A stretch of 37,523 nt of DNA from contig CAZSFD010000050.1 in assembly GCA_964606085.1 (NCBI GenBank), positions 1 to 37,523 on the forward strand, read 5' to 3'. The position numbers and the translations under genes are program-made. The DNA comes from CAIQJJ01 sp964606085 (GTDB lineage: Bacteria; Chloroflexota; Anaerolineae; Anaerolineales; UBA4823). The notes under the pieces were generated by a model that did not search any database, was not told the DNA's origin, and was given only the letters and a program-made list of their open reading frames with translations. Shown piece by piece: positions 7,480 to 15,199 of this stretch (position 1 is the first letter of the stretch; every line of letters starts with the position of its first letter).

Positions 7480-8447
7480 CGATTTTTGACCGATTAACCG
7501 CTTTTGTGCAACGGGTTTTTAAGACGAATTTGGAAGTTTTCCTGGAGGCGCTCAAGCTCAGCCCGAATGCCCAGGGTTATGTGAGCGGTTCTATTACAGA
7601 ATTGCTGCTCAAAAAGAAACTGGAAGAAGAATATGGCTTTGAAGTTCAGCGAATTCGCGAAAAATGGGAAGGCAAGAAGCATTCCCATCATCACGGAGAT
7701 TTCTACCTCCGTAAACCTGGTAGCGCCCATTGGTTTGTGATGGAGTCGAAGGGGGTGAAATCCAATTCGGAAAAATGGCATCGTTTGTACAACTATGAGA
7801 ACCTGAAGAATTTTCTGATTACACACGCTGCCAAAATATCCTGGATTGAGAATGGCAAAGATGTCGAACCACAGGTTGTTTTTTGGCTTCAACGTCATTT
7901 GCCTGCTTTTCAAGGTGAATTTTCCAGCACTTTGTACGAGTATGAGGAAGTTCAAAAATATCATCCAAAGCGCGAAACCGCCAAGTCGCGTGCGATGGTT
8001 GAATTGCAAGGATGCTCGCGTGATGAGATCAATGCGTTGATTGAGCGCCGTTTGGCGTATGTGATGGCAAAGGTACGGGTGCTGGAGACGCACTTTGTTT
8101 CGGGGACATCTGCTTCTAGTGAGAGAACCCAGGCCACCCCGCGTAAAGATGAGTTCAATGTCATTTCGATTGATATTTTCTTGCGATACCCAGAACACAA
8201 ATTTTTGTTTGCCAATCCGCAGCATCTCGATTCATCCGGCGATGATCCCAACCATTTGCAACAGAATTACATTATGGGATTTGTTTTCTATGATGCAGAT
8301 GGAAACCCGGAATTAAATATCACCGACGATTGGTATGAAGACTTGAACGACATCTATGCCACGTTGCAGGTTGCCGATGCGGTTGCCGTGGTGGATATGC
8401 AGGTGGACCATCGCTATTTCGACACGGATGACAAGGGGGATGTGTAA
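7476..8447 (+). CDS. Putative PD-(D/E)XK restriction endonuclease
   Basis: A 323-residue protein with no close family that I recognise by name. It carries a plausible PD-(D/E)xK nuclease core: a helix with Glu at 42 (GSITELLLKKK), then GDFYLRK with Asp75, then FVMESKGVK with Glu90 and Lys92. The gap between D75 and ExK fits the fold. It is followed two bases later by an adenine methyltransferase with a specificity domain, so restriction is the likely role. Base composition is clearly more AT-rich than in the flanking ubi genes, and codon use differs, both signs of acquisition. A GAGGAG ribosome site precedes the ATG, which overlaps the ubiX stop as ATGA. The nuclease call rests on motif and context, not on overall homology. 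Confidence 0.65.
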   Translation: MTIFDRLTAFVQRVFKTNLEVFLEALKLSPNAQGYVSGSITELLLKKKLEEEYGFEVQRIREKWEGKKHSHHHGDFYLRKPGSAHWFVMESKGVKSNSEKWHRLYNYENLKNFLITHAAKISWIENGKDVEPQVVFWLQRHLPAFQGEFSSTLYEYEEVQKYHPKRETAKSRAMVELQGCSRDEINALIERRLAYVMAKVRVLETHFVSGTSASSERTQATPRKDEFNVISIDIFLRYPEHKFLFANPQHLDSSGDDPNHLQQNYIMGFVFYDADGNPELNITDDWYEDLNDIYATLQVADAVAVVDMQVDHRYFDTDDKGDV

Positions 8448-8449
8448 TC

Positions 8450-10501
8450 ATGGAATCGAACACGCCCCCCACAAAGCAGGTGCAAGAACAACTTGTCTTG
8501 TTTGCTGCTGATCGTTTGCTTTCTGAGAGCTTGCCGCTGCTGGCAGATTTGCGCCCGGCTCAGAATCTTTTGTCTATATTTGACGATTGCCATAATTATA
8601 TTTATGCCAATGAGGGGATGCTGAAAGAAAAAATTTTCCACGAGATGGTCAAGTTGCTGATGATGAAGCTCTATGATGAGCAGAAGCATACTGATGGGTT
8701 GCAATTTGGTATCACGGCGAGTGAGTATCGTCAGCGGGCGGCGCTTCCAGCAGAATTTTTGCATCGCCTGGGATGTTTGTTCGAGCAAGTTTGCCGGAGT
8801 TATCCCGCTTTGTTCTCCGATGAGAGTTTGAAACTGAAACCGCAAACGTTGGCTTATGTTGTCGAAAAGTTACAGTTGATCAGCCTGAGTCAGACCCCGG
8901 GTGATGTGAAAGGTGAAGCGTTTCAGTCGTTCACCTATCGCCATCAACGCGGCGACCGGGGGGAGTTTTTCACGCCGCATCCGATTGTGCGCCTGGCCGT
9001 GATGATGATGTCACCCCGGCCCGAAGAGCGAGTGGTTGACCCGGCCTGTGGCAGTGGTGGATTCCTTCTTCAGGCTATTCAGTATGTGCGCCAGTGTTAC
9101 GCAGATGCCTCGCTGAGCGCCTACGTGCGCAACAACGTGGCCGGAATCGAATTTAATCCGGATGTCGCTCTTTCGGCTACCTTGCGCCTGGCTTTTGAAG
9201 GCGGCACAGGAACCGAAATTTTGTGCGCTAATGCCCTGTCTGAGCATTCTGATCTGGATAACACCTTCGACATCGTTTTGACCAACCCTCCTTTCGGCAA
9301 CAAAGGCAAGGTGGAAGACCCGCAAATCCTCAAACTGTATCAACTGGCGCGGCGTTGGACCAAAACCCAGGCTGGCTGGAATATCACCAGCGCCATGCTG
9401 TCGGGGCAGTCGCCAGATATACTGTTCATCGAAAAATGTCTGCGATTGCTGCGCCCCGGCGGACGGATGGCCGTTGTGTTGCCGGATGGTTTGCTGCAAA
9501 ACATTTCCAGCGGATATGTGCGCCATTGGCTGCGGACACAGGCCCGCGTGTTGGGGGTTGTTTCTATTCCACAGGAGGCATTTGTCCCCTACGGGACGGG
9601 CATCAAAACCTCGTTGCTCTTGCTGCAAAAATTCCCTGCTGCCGCCGAGCATCCTTGTTTTATGGCGCGTATCCACAAAATGGGCTATGACGTGAAAGGC
9701 CAGCCCGTTTATCGCACAGATGCTGCCGGCCGCCTGCTGCGGAATGCGGCGGGATTGCCGGTGGTGGATGATGACCTGGGGGCGATTGCCACAGCGTTTT
9801 TGGCATTGCAGACCGCTGGTTCGCTGCCCCAGGCTGAGACGATCTACACAGTGCCACAAGAGCAGCTCAATTCCCGTTTGGATGTTGAACATTATTTACC
9901 CGACGACCAATCTCTGCTGGAGAAGTTGCGGGCCGCAGGCGCCAGACCGCTTGGCGAACTGGCCGAGATTGTGGCTGGCAGCGATGACTTTCGTCTGACC
10001 GCGGATGCCGATATCCGTTACATTGCCATCTCGGATGTGGATGCGCGCACGATGCAGGTCGTTTCGCAACAGACCATCAAAGCGCACGAAGCCCCCTCGC
10101 GGGCCACCTATCGCCTGCGCACAGGCGATATTATTACCGCCACCTCAGGAGCCAGCACAGGCACAGCGCGCCAGGCGACGGCTTTAATTACCGAAGACGA
10201 AGATGACGCCATTTGCTCGAATGGGTTTGCCGTCATTCGCAATGTGCGTGGCATTGAACCGCTATTTTTGTTAGCCTATCTGCGCACGGAACCTTGCTTG
10301 CGTCAGGTGCGGCGGCTGATGACCGGTCATGCCATTCCGGCGATTTCGACGGATGATTTGGCAAAGGTGCTTATACCAGTTTTGCCATGGGAAGATCAAA
10401 AGCGGATTGCCGCATGGGTGGCCAGTATTCAGGCGGCTCGCAAAGAAGCTTTGCGAATGGGCGAGCGCATGATTGATGAATTGAACGCACAATTTTTATA
10501 G
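8450..10501 (+). CDS. N6-adenine DNA methyltransferase with C-terminal HsdS-like specificity domain
   Basis: A 683-residue fusion. An N-terminal helical region (about 1-150) is followed by a gamma-type N6-adenine methyltransferase: GEFFTP at 171-176, SAM-binding DPACGSG at 197-203 and catalytic NPPFG at 279-283. From about residue 490 it resembles one target-recognition half of a type I specificity subunit: LDVEHYLP, RYIAISDVD, YRLRTGDIITATSGAST and a closing helix starting WEDQKRIAAWV. It therefore combines modification and recognition in one chain, as in type IIG or minimal type I systems, while the nuclease is the separate gene two bases upstream. It would methylate adenine at an asymmetric site. 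Like its partner it is less GC-rich than the ubi genes. Confidence 0.88.
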   Translation: MESNTPPTKQVQEQLVLFAADRLLSESLPLLADLRPAQNLLSIFDDCHNYIYANEGMLKEKIFHEMVKLLMMKLYDEQKHTDGLQFGITASEYRQRAALPAEFLHRLGCLFEQVCRSYPALFSDESLKLKPQTLAYVVEKLQLISLSQTPGDVKGEAFQSFTYRHQRGDRGEFFTPHPIVRLAVMMMSPRPEERVVDPACGSGGFLLQAIQYVRQCYADASLSAYVRNNVAGIEFNPDVALSATLRLAFEGGTGTEILCANALSEHSDLDNTFDIVLTNPPFGNKGKVEDPQILKLYQLARRWTKTQAGWNITSAMLSGQSPDILFIEKCLRLLRPGGRMAVVLPDGLLQNISSGYVRHWLRTQARVLGVVSIPQEAFVPYGTGIKTSLLLLQKFPAAAEHPCFMARIHKMGYDVKGQPVYRTDAAGRLLRNAAGLPVVDDDLGAIATAFLALQTAGSLPQAETIYTVPQEQLNSRLDVEHYLPDDQSLLEKLRAAGARPLGELAEIVAGSDDFRLTADADIRYIAISDVDARTMQVVSQQTIKAHEAPSRATYRLRTGDIITATSGASTGTARQATALITEDEDDAICSNGFAVIRNVRGIEPLFLLAYLRTEPCLRQVRRLMTGHAIPAISTDDLAKVLIPVLPWEDQKRIAAWVASIQAARKEALRMGERMIDELNAQFL

Positions 10502-10516
10502 ACAGGAAGCAAAAAC

Positions 10517-11830
10517 ATGTCTTTCCGAAGCTACTTACAAAAACTCGACCAGTCTGGCCAACTCCTCCACGTTACCGCACCGATCTCGAAAACCTACGAG
10601 ATCGCCGGCGTGCTCAAGCAACTCGAACCGCGCCCGGTGATCTTCGAAAACGTGATCGAATCGCCATTCCGTGTGGCGGGCAACCTGTTCTGCGGTAAGG
10701 GCCCGTTTGCCGAGTATTTCGGCATCCAGCCCGCGCAAATCATCGCCACCATGACCAGGGCGATTGATTCTCCCCGCTCCAACGAAGTTGGGGAGGGGCA
10801 GGGGGTGGCGTGCCAGGAAGTCGTCAATCTCGACCCCGACCTCGACACGCTGCCCATCCTCTATCACTGTGCCGGCGATGGCGGCAATTACATCAGTAGC
10901 GGCGTGTTCCTGGCAAAGCACCCCGCCCACGGCCAAAACGCCGATTTTCACCGCGCCATGCAGTTTTCCAAAACGGAGATGGCCATCCGCGTCGTCAAAG
11001 GGCGTCATTTCGACGCCTTCCTGGAAGATCGCCACGCGCTCGATGTGGCGGTGTGCGTGGGGCTGCCGCCCAATATCCTGGCGGCCGCGGCCACCTCGGT
11101 GGCGATGGGCGTGGATGAACTGCACATCGCCAACGCCCTCGAACCCTTCGCCGTCGTCCCTGCCAAAACGGTGGATGTACTTGTCCCCGCCGAAGCTGAG
11201 TTCGTCCTCGAAGGCACCGTCTACGCCGACCGCCGCCATGCCGAGGGGCCTTTCGTAGACTTGACCGAGACGCAGGATGTCATCCGCAACGAGCCAGTTT
11301 TTGTCGTCAAGGCCGTCACCCATCGCCGCGATGCCATCTGGCACGCCCTGCTGCCTGGTGCCCTCGAACACAAGCTGCTGATGGGCATGCCGCGCGAGCC
11401 AACCATCTTCCGCGAAGTCAACAAAGTGGCCCGCTGCCTGGATGTCCATATCAACCCCGGCGGCTGTTCGTGGCTGCACGCCGTGGTGCAAATTGACAAG
11501 CAACACGAAGACGATGGCAAAAAAGCCATCGAAGCTGCCTTCGCCGGGCATCGTTCATGCAAGCACGTTTACGCGGTGGACAAAGATATTGACATCTACG
11601 ACCCGTTGGCGGTCGAATGGGCCATGGCCACCCGCTTTCAGGGCGATGTGGATATGATCGTCAAGGAGCGCTTCCCCGGCTCGTCGCTCGACCCATCCAG
11701 CGAACCTGGCAGCCACAACACCTGCCGCGTCGGCTTCGACCTGACGGCTCCATTAGAAACAAAAGGCAAACAATTTGGCAAGGCACCTTTCCCCCAGGTG
11801 GACTTGGCGAGGTTTGGTATTGCGCGTTAA
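10517..11830 (+). CDS. UbiD-family prenyl-FMN-dependent decarboxylase
   Basis: A 437-residue member of the UbiD family, which adds or removes carboxyl groups using prenyl-FMN. The core block VPAEAEFVLEG (about 223-233) with EGPFVDLT shortly after holds the conserved glutamates (about E226, E228, E232, E243); an arginine in MAIRVVKGRH (near 158) is the likely partner. E. coli UbiD is close to 500 residues; this shorter size is like archaeal homologues. In Aeropyrum, the short UbiD with UbiX decarboxylates trans-anhydromevalonate 5-phosphate made by an aconitase X enzyme, and both aconitase X subunits lie downstream here, so that role is inferred. An AGGAAG site precedes the ATG. Residues 84-97 are encoded by an in-frame GC-rich palindrome. 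Menaquinone or aromatic decarboxylation are alternatives. Confidence 0.85.
   Translation: MSFRSYLQKLDQSGQLLHVTAPISKTYEIAGVLKQLEPRPVIFENVIESPFRVAGNLFCGKGPFAEYFGIQPAQIIATMTRAIDSPRSNEVGEGQGVACQEVVNLDPDLDTLPILYHCAGDGGNYISSGVFLAKHPAHGQNADFHRAMQFSKTEMAIRVVKGRHFDAFLEDRHALDVAVCVGLPPNILAAAATSVAMGVDELHIANALEPFAVVPAKTVDVLVPAEAEFVLEGTVYADRRHAEGPFVDLTETQDVIRNEPVFVVKAVTHRRDAIWHALLPGALEHKLLMGMPREPTIFREVNKVARCLDVHINPGGCSWLHAVVQIDKQHEDDGKKAIEAAFAGHRSCKHVYAVDKDIDIYDPLAVEWAMATRFQGDVDMIVKERFPGSSLDPSSEPGSHNTCRVGFDLTAPLETKGKQFGKAPFPQVDLARFGIAR
10772..10798. repeat. GC-rich palindrome embedded in frame in the UbiD gene
   Basis: CCCCGCTCCAAC (10772-10783) can pair with GTTGGGGAGGGG (10787-10798) across a GAA loop: ten Watson-Crick pairs, one G-T and one mismatch. 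A G-rich tail continues to about 10807. The segment encodes SPRSNEVGEG, which looks low in conservation and unlike the rest of the enzyme. Its look is that of a dispersed intergenic palindrome that entered the gene in frame. Confidence 0.6.
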
Positions 11831-11865
11831 AACGATGGTGATAAGATCGTTGTGAAGGAGTTTTC

Positions 11866-12078
11866 ATGGAAACCATACAATTTCACACAACCATCAAAAA
11901 TGGAAAAATAGAAGTTCCCCGCCGCTTTTGGAAGCGGTTCAATGAGCAAGTGCGGGTGATTCTGGTTGCTGGTGAGGAACACCCCAGGCAAGATGGCATC
12001 ATTGATCGCTTGCTTGCTGAACCTGTTAAGCTTGTTGACTTCCAGCCCTTTTCGCGGGATGAAGCTCATGCCGAATGA
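11866..12078 (+). CDS. Antitoxin of a PIN-domain toxin-antitoxin pair
   Basis: A 70-residue protein starting TIQFHTTIKNGKIEVP, the first strand pattern of AbrB/SpoVT-like or DUF2281-type antitoxins, which bind DNA through the N-terminus and the toxin through the C-terminus. A good Shine-Dalgarno GGAG lies 6 bases before the ATG. Its last codons overlap the start of the PIN-domain gene, the usual antitoxin-first order. Composition is AT-rich against the flanking genes. The exact antitoxin family is uncertain; the assignment depends mainly on position and size. Confidence 0.65.
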   Translation: METIQFHTTIKNGKIEVPRRFWKRFNEQVRVILVAGEEHPRQDGIIDRLLAEPVKLVDFQPFSRDEAHAE

Positions 12079-12487
12079 TTTGCCTGGCGTTTTCATTGAT
12101 ACGAATGTATGGCTATATGCCTTTATTGAAAGCGGTGATGGGAAAAAATCGGCGCGAGCACGCCAGACCATGAAGCTGGTGGCTCCGGTGGTTAGCACTC
12201 AGGTCATTCACGAGGTTTGTGTAAACCTGATCAAAAAGGCGGGTTTCTCAGAAGAGCAAATCAGGGGATTGGTAACTGATTTTTACCAAAAGTATCCGGT
12301 AATTGAGATTGACCAAACGCTTATTCTTCATGCTTCTCGGTTGCGAGAGCATTATGGGTTTTCTTACTGGGATAGTTTAATTGTCGCTGGCGCTCTCGAA
12401 GCGGGGGTTGAATGGCTATACTCCGAAGATATGCAAAACAACTTGAAAGTAAATGGCAGATTGACCATCTTTAATCCATTTTCATAA
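12068..12487 (+). CDS. VapC-like PIN-domain ribonuclease toxin
   Basis: A 139-residue PIN domain, expected to cleave RNA with Mg2+ or Mn2+. The acidic site is visible: Asp in FIDTNVWLYAF near residue 10, Glu in TQVIHEVCVN near 50, Asp in SYWDSLIVAGAL near 105, and Asp in YSEDM near 124. The ATG at 12068 lies 9 bases after another in-frame ATG (12059); both fall inside the antitoxin gene, so translation is coupled. The protein ends shortly before the kinase-Nudix fusion. As a mobile stability module it most likely arrived independently of the metabolic genes around it. Confidence 0.82.
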   Translation: MPNDLPGVFIDTNVWLYAFIESGDGKKSARARQTMKLVAPVVSTQVIHEVCVNLIKKAGFSEEQIRGLVTDFYQKYPVIEIDQTLILHASRLREHYGFSYWDSLIVAGALEAGVEWLYSEDMQNNLKVNGRLTIFNPFS

Positions 12488-12512
12488 TCACCCAAAACGA
12501 ATCGGGCCGTTC

Positions 12513-13964
12513 ATGATCCCAATATCTGCTTTAGCACTACGAACTTTGGCGCAAACCTACCAAATCTCGCCCGATACACTCACCCATTTCGGCGGCGGGC
12601 GTGAAGATTCGGATGGTATCGTGTACGCCTACCCGTATGGCGAGACGCGTTGCCTGCTCAAAATCCTGGCCTTTCCTGAAGCCGAGAGCCGCCGCGGCTT
12701 GTTCTGCCTGGATGAACGCCTGCGCTTCATGCACTACCTGGGCGAAAACGGCGCCGCGGTGGCCTTTCCGCTGCCCTCGCCGCAGGGAAATCTTTACGAA
12801 ACCCATCTCGCCCAGGATCATCTGTGGGTGGCGTACAGCATGGCAATTGCCCCCGGCCAAAACCTGCCCTTCCACACCTGGGATGAAGCCCTGTTCCGCA
12901 ATTGGGGGCAGGCCGTGGGACGCATGCACCGCCTGGCGCAGGACTACCCATCCTGGGAAGCCTCGTTCGACCCCGCAACCGGGCAAACCCGCCTGAACTG
13001 GCGCGAGGAATGGGAAGGCTTTTACAGTTGGTGTCAGGATGAAGAAGTGCGCCAGAAATGGGTGGAAATCGGCGAACAGTTTGAAGCGTTGCCGCGCCAT
13101 CGTACCGATTTTGGCTTTATCCACAACGATCCGCACATTGCCAACCTGCTGGCCGATGACGAGGCCGCTGGCGGCTCCGTCACGATGATTGATTTCGACG
13201 TAGCCAACCATCATTGGTTCATCAACGATATTGCCATCGCCTGCCAGAGCATTCTGTTCACGCACAGCGGCGGTATGGAGCGCCCCCTGGAAGACCGCCA
13301 AAAGCTGATGACCTTTCTCAAATACTTTTTGGAAGGCTACGAACGCGAGAACCGCTTGCCGGGCTATTGGCTCAAACAACTCGACCTGTTTATCGCTTAC
13401 CGTCGGATTTTGCTCTTCATCGTGATGCATGGCTGGATTCAGTCGCAGCCCGCAACACACGCATCCTGGAAGAAGATGATCCTGGAGGCACCCGCGATGG
13501 TAGGCGATGAATTGGCGTATGCCTGGCGTATCCGCTACCAGGGGGCGATCATTCAGGATGGCAAAATTTTGGTGGTGCAGCACCGCAATCACGAGGATGG
13601 GCGCAGTTATTGGCTGCTGCCCGGCGGCGGGCGCGAACTAGGCGAAACCGAAGAAGAATGCCTGCGGCGCGAGCTGCGCGAAGAAACCGGCCTGGAAGTG
13701 CAGATCGAACGCCTGTTGTTGGCGCAATCACCGGCGCAGGCGCACTCGCCGCGCCGCACCTACTGGTGTACCCCCATCGCCGGTGAAGCCGCCCCCGGCT
13801 ACGAACCTGAACCCGAGGTAGCCGCCATCTACGCCATCGCCGCCGTGCGCTGGCTCGACCTGGCCGACGAAGCCTCCTGGGGCGAAGAAATCATTTCTGA
13901 CCCCTATACCTACGCCGAATTGAAAGCCATCCGTGAGATTTTGCGTCAGGATGGAGCGCGATAA
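12513..13964 (+). CDS. Aminoglycoside-phosphotransferase-fold kinase fused to a Nudix hydrolase
   Basis: A 483-residue two-domain protein. Residues 1 to about 330 have the APH/choline-kinase fold: the catalytic loop is FIHNDPHIANLL (HxDxxxxN pattern) and the metal aspartate follows in TMIDFDVANHHWF. Residues about 345-483 form a Nudix domain with a complete box: Gly, five residues, Glu, seven residues, then RELREETGL. The kinase half would phosphorylate a small molecule or protein; the Nudix half would hydrolyse a diphosphate. The gene sits between ubiD and aconitase X large, 4 bases before the latter, so it is probably in that operon. No clear ribosome site precedes its ATG. The substrate is unknown; a link to isoprenoid phosphates is suggested only by position. 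Confidence 0.85.
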   Translation: MIPISALALRTLAQTYQISPDTLTHFGGGREDSDGIVYAYPYGETRCLLKILAFPEAESRRGLFCLDERLRFMHYLGENGAAVAFPLPSPQGNLYETHLAQDHLWVAYSMAIAPGQNLPFHTWDEALFRNWGQAVGRMHRLAQDYPSWEASFDPATGQTRLNWREEWEGFYSWCQDEEVRQKWVEIGEQFEALPRHRTDFGFIHNDPHIANLLADDEAAGGSVTMIDFDVANHHWFINDIAIACQSILFTHSGGMERPLEDRQKLMTFLKYFLEGYERENRLPGYWLKQLDLFIAYRRILLFIVMHGWIQSQPATHASWKKMILEAPAMVGDELAYAWRIRYQGAIIQDGKILVVQHRNHEDGRSYWLLPGGGRELGETEEECLRRELREETGLEVQIERLLLAQSPAQAHSPRRTYWCTPIAGEAAPGYEPEPEVAAIYAIAAVRWLDLADEASWGEEIISDPYTYAELKAIREILRQDGAR

Positions 13965-13968
13965 CCCG

Positions 13969-15150
13969 ATGTCTGATTCTTACGCCACCCAAAAAGCCCT
14001 CCAAATCCTCACCGCCCTCGGCAAAATCTACGGCGCGGTGCGTATGATCCCGGTCACATCGGTGCAGATTGCCGGGGTCAGTTACGATAACCTGGGCGAG
14101 GCCGGGTTGCAGTGGCTCTCGGCGATGGCGGGCGACAATGTCGCGGGCGGCGGCCAGGCGAAAGTCCTCGCCACGCTCAACCCCGCCGGCATGGATTTGG
14201 AAAATTGGCAGGCCCTCGGCATCTCGCCCGAGTTCGCCCGCAACCAGCAGCGCGTGATTGACGCTTTCGCCCGCATGGGCGTCGTCACCACCTGCACCTG
14301 CACGCCCTATCTTTCGGGCAACCTGCCGCACCCCGGCGACCATATCGCCTGGGCCGAGAGCAGCGCCGTGTGCTACGCCAATTCGGTGATCGGGGCGCGC
14401 ACCAACCGCGAGGGCGGGCCGAGCGCACTGGCGGCCGCGCTGACCGGCGTCACGCCCGAATATGGCCTGCATTTGGACGAGAACCGTGTTCCCGGCGTGA
14501 CCGTGGATGTGCAGGCAGCGCTGAACGGCACGGCTGATTTCGGCGCATTGGGTAAGGCGATGGGCGAGAAACTGGAAAAATCTGGTAAGAAGGCTATCCC
14601 CTACATCCGCGGCATCGCAGCCGCCTCGCTCGAAGACCTGAAAGCCTTTTGCGCCAGCGTTGCCACCTATGGCGGGTTAGCCATGTTTCACATCGAAGGT
14701 ATCACCCCCGAAGCGGGCGATCACCAACCCCCGGTAGAGACGCTCACCATCACCGCTGCCGACTTGCAAGCCGCCTACGCCGCGCTCAACGATGCCGCCC
14801 CCGGCGAGGTGGATTTCGTCTCGCTGGGCTGCCCGCATCTTTCCATCGTCGAGATCGCCCGCATCGCTGAACTGCTGCAAGGCCAGCAGGTGAACAAGGA
14901 ATTTTGGATCACCACTTCCCGCCCGGTCAAGCGCCTGGCCGATGAACGCGGCTACACGGCAGTCATCGAAGCGAGTGGGGCAAAGTTCGCCGTGGATACC
15001 TGCTGCGTCGTCGCGCCGATCCGAGGGCGTTTTCGGGCGATGGCCACCGATAGCGGCAAAGCCTGTTATTACGCTTATGCCAAGAACAAGTTCAAAACCC
15101 AATTGCTGCCGTTCGATGAAGTCGTGCGGGCGGCGCTGGTTCAGGGATGA
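13969..15150 (+). CDS. Aconitase X large (catalytic) subunit, likely phosphomevalonate dehydratase
   Basis: A 393-residue member of the DUF521/aconitase X family. The ATG at 13969 gives MSDSYATQKALQIL; an upstream GTG in the same frame lies inside the preceding gene and was not used. Conserved parts are VTTCTCTPYLSGNLP (Cys near 109 and 111, candidate metal or Fe-S ligands), WAESSAVCYANSVIGARTNR and GG, DFVSLGCPHLS, and VDTCCVVAP near the end. Family members need a small swivelling-domain subunit, found here 1.5 kb downstream. Known reactions are dehydration of cis-3-hydroxy-L-proline (bacterial) and of 5-phosphomevalonate (archaeal). UbiX and UbiD genes in the same run favour the second, but no hydroxyproline or mevalonate kinase gene is present to decide. 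Confidence 0.85.
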   Translation: MSDSYATQKALQILTALGKIYGAVRMIPVTSVQIAGVSYDNLGEAGLQWLSAMAGDNVAGGGQAKVLATLNPAGMDLENWQALGISPEFARNQQRVIDAFARMGVVTTCTCTPYLSGNLPHPGDHIAWAESSAVCYANSVIGARTNREGGPSALAAALTGVTPEYGLHLDENRVPGVTVDVQAALNGTADFGALGKAMGEKLEKSGKKAIPYIRGIAAASLEDLKAFCASVATYGGLAMFHIEGITPEAGDHQPPVETLTITAADLQAAYAALNDAAPGEVDFVSLGCPHLSIVEIARIAELLQGQQVNKEFWITTSRPVKRLADERGYTAVIEASGAKFAVDTCCVVAPIRGRFRAMATDSGKACYYAYAKNKFKTQLLPFDEVVRAALVQG

Positions 15151-15156
15151 TACAAT
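15148..15156 (+). promoter_or_regulatory. Extended -10 promoter before the lipoprotein gene
   Basis: TGATACAAT overlaps the stop codon of aconitase X large. It is a TGn-extended -10 placed 43 bases before the lipoprotein ATG, leaving room for the strong AGGAGG site at 15185-15190. No -35 is obvious. The lipoprotein and downstream genes may therefore be transcribed separately. Confidence 0.4.
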
Positions 15157-15199
15157 TCGTTTTGTCGCACTGGCAATCTGTTTCAGGAGGAGACCCGTT

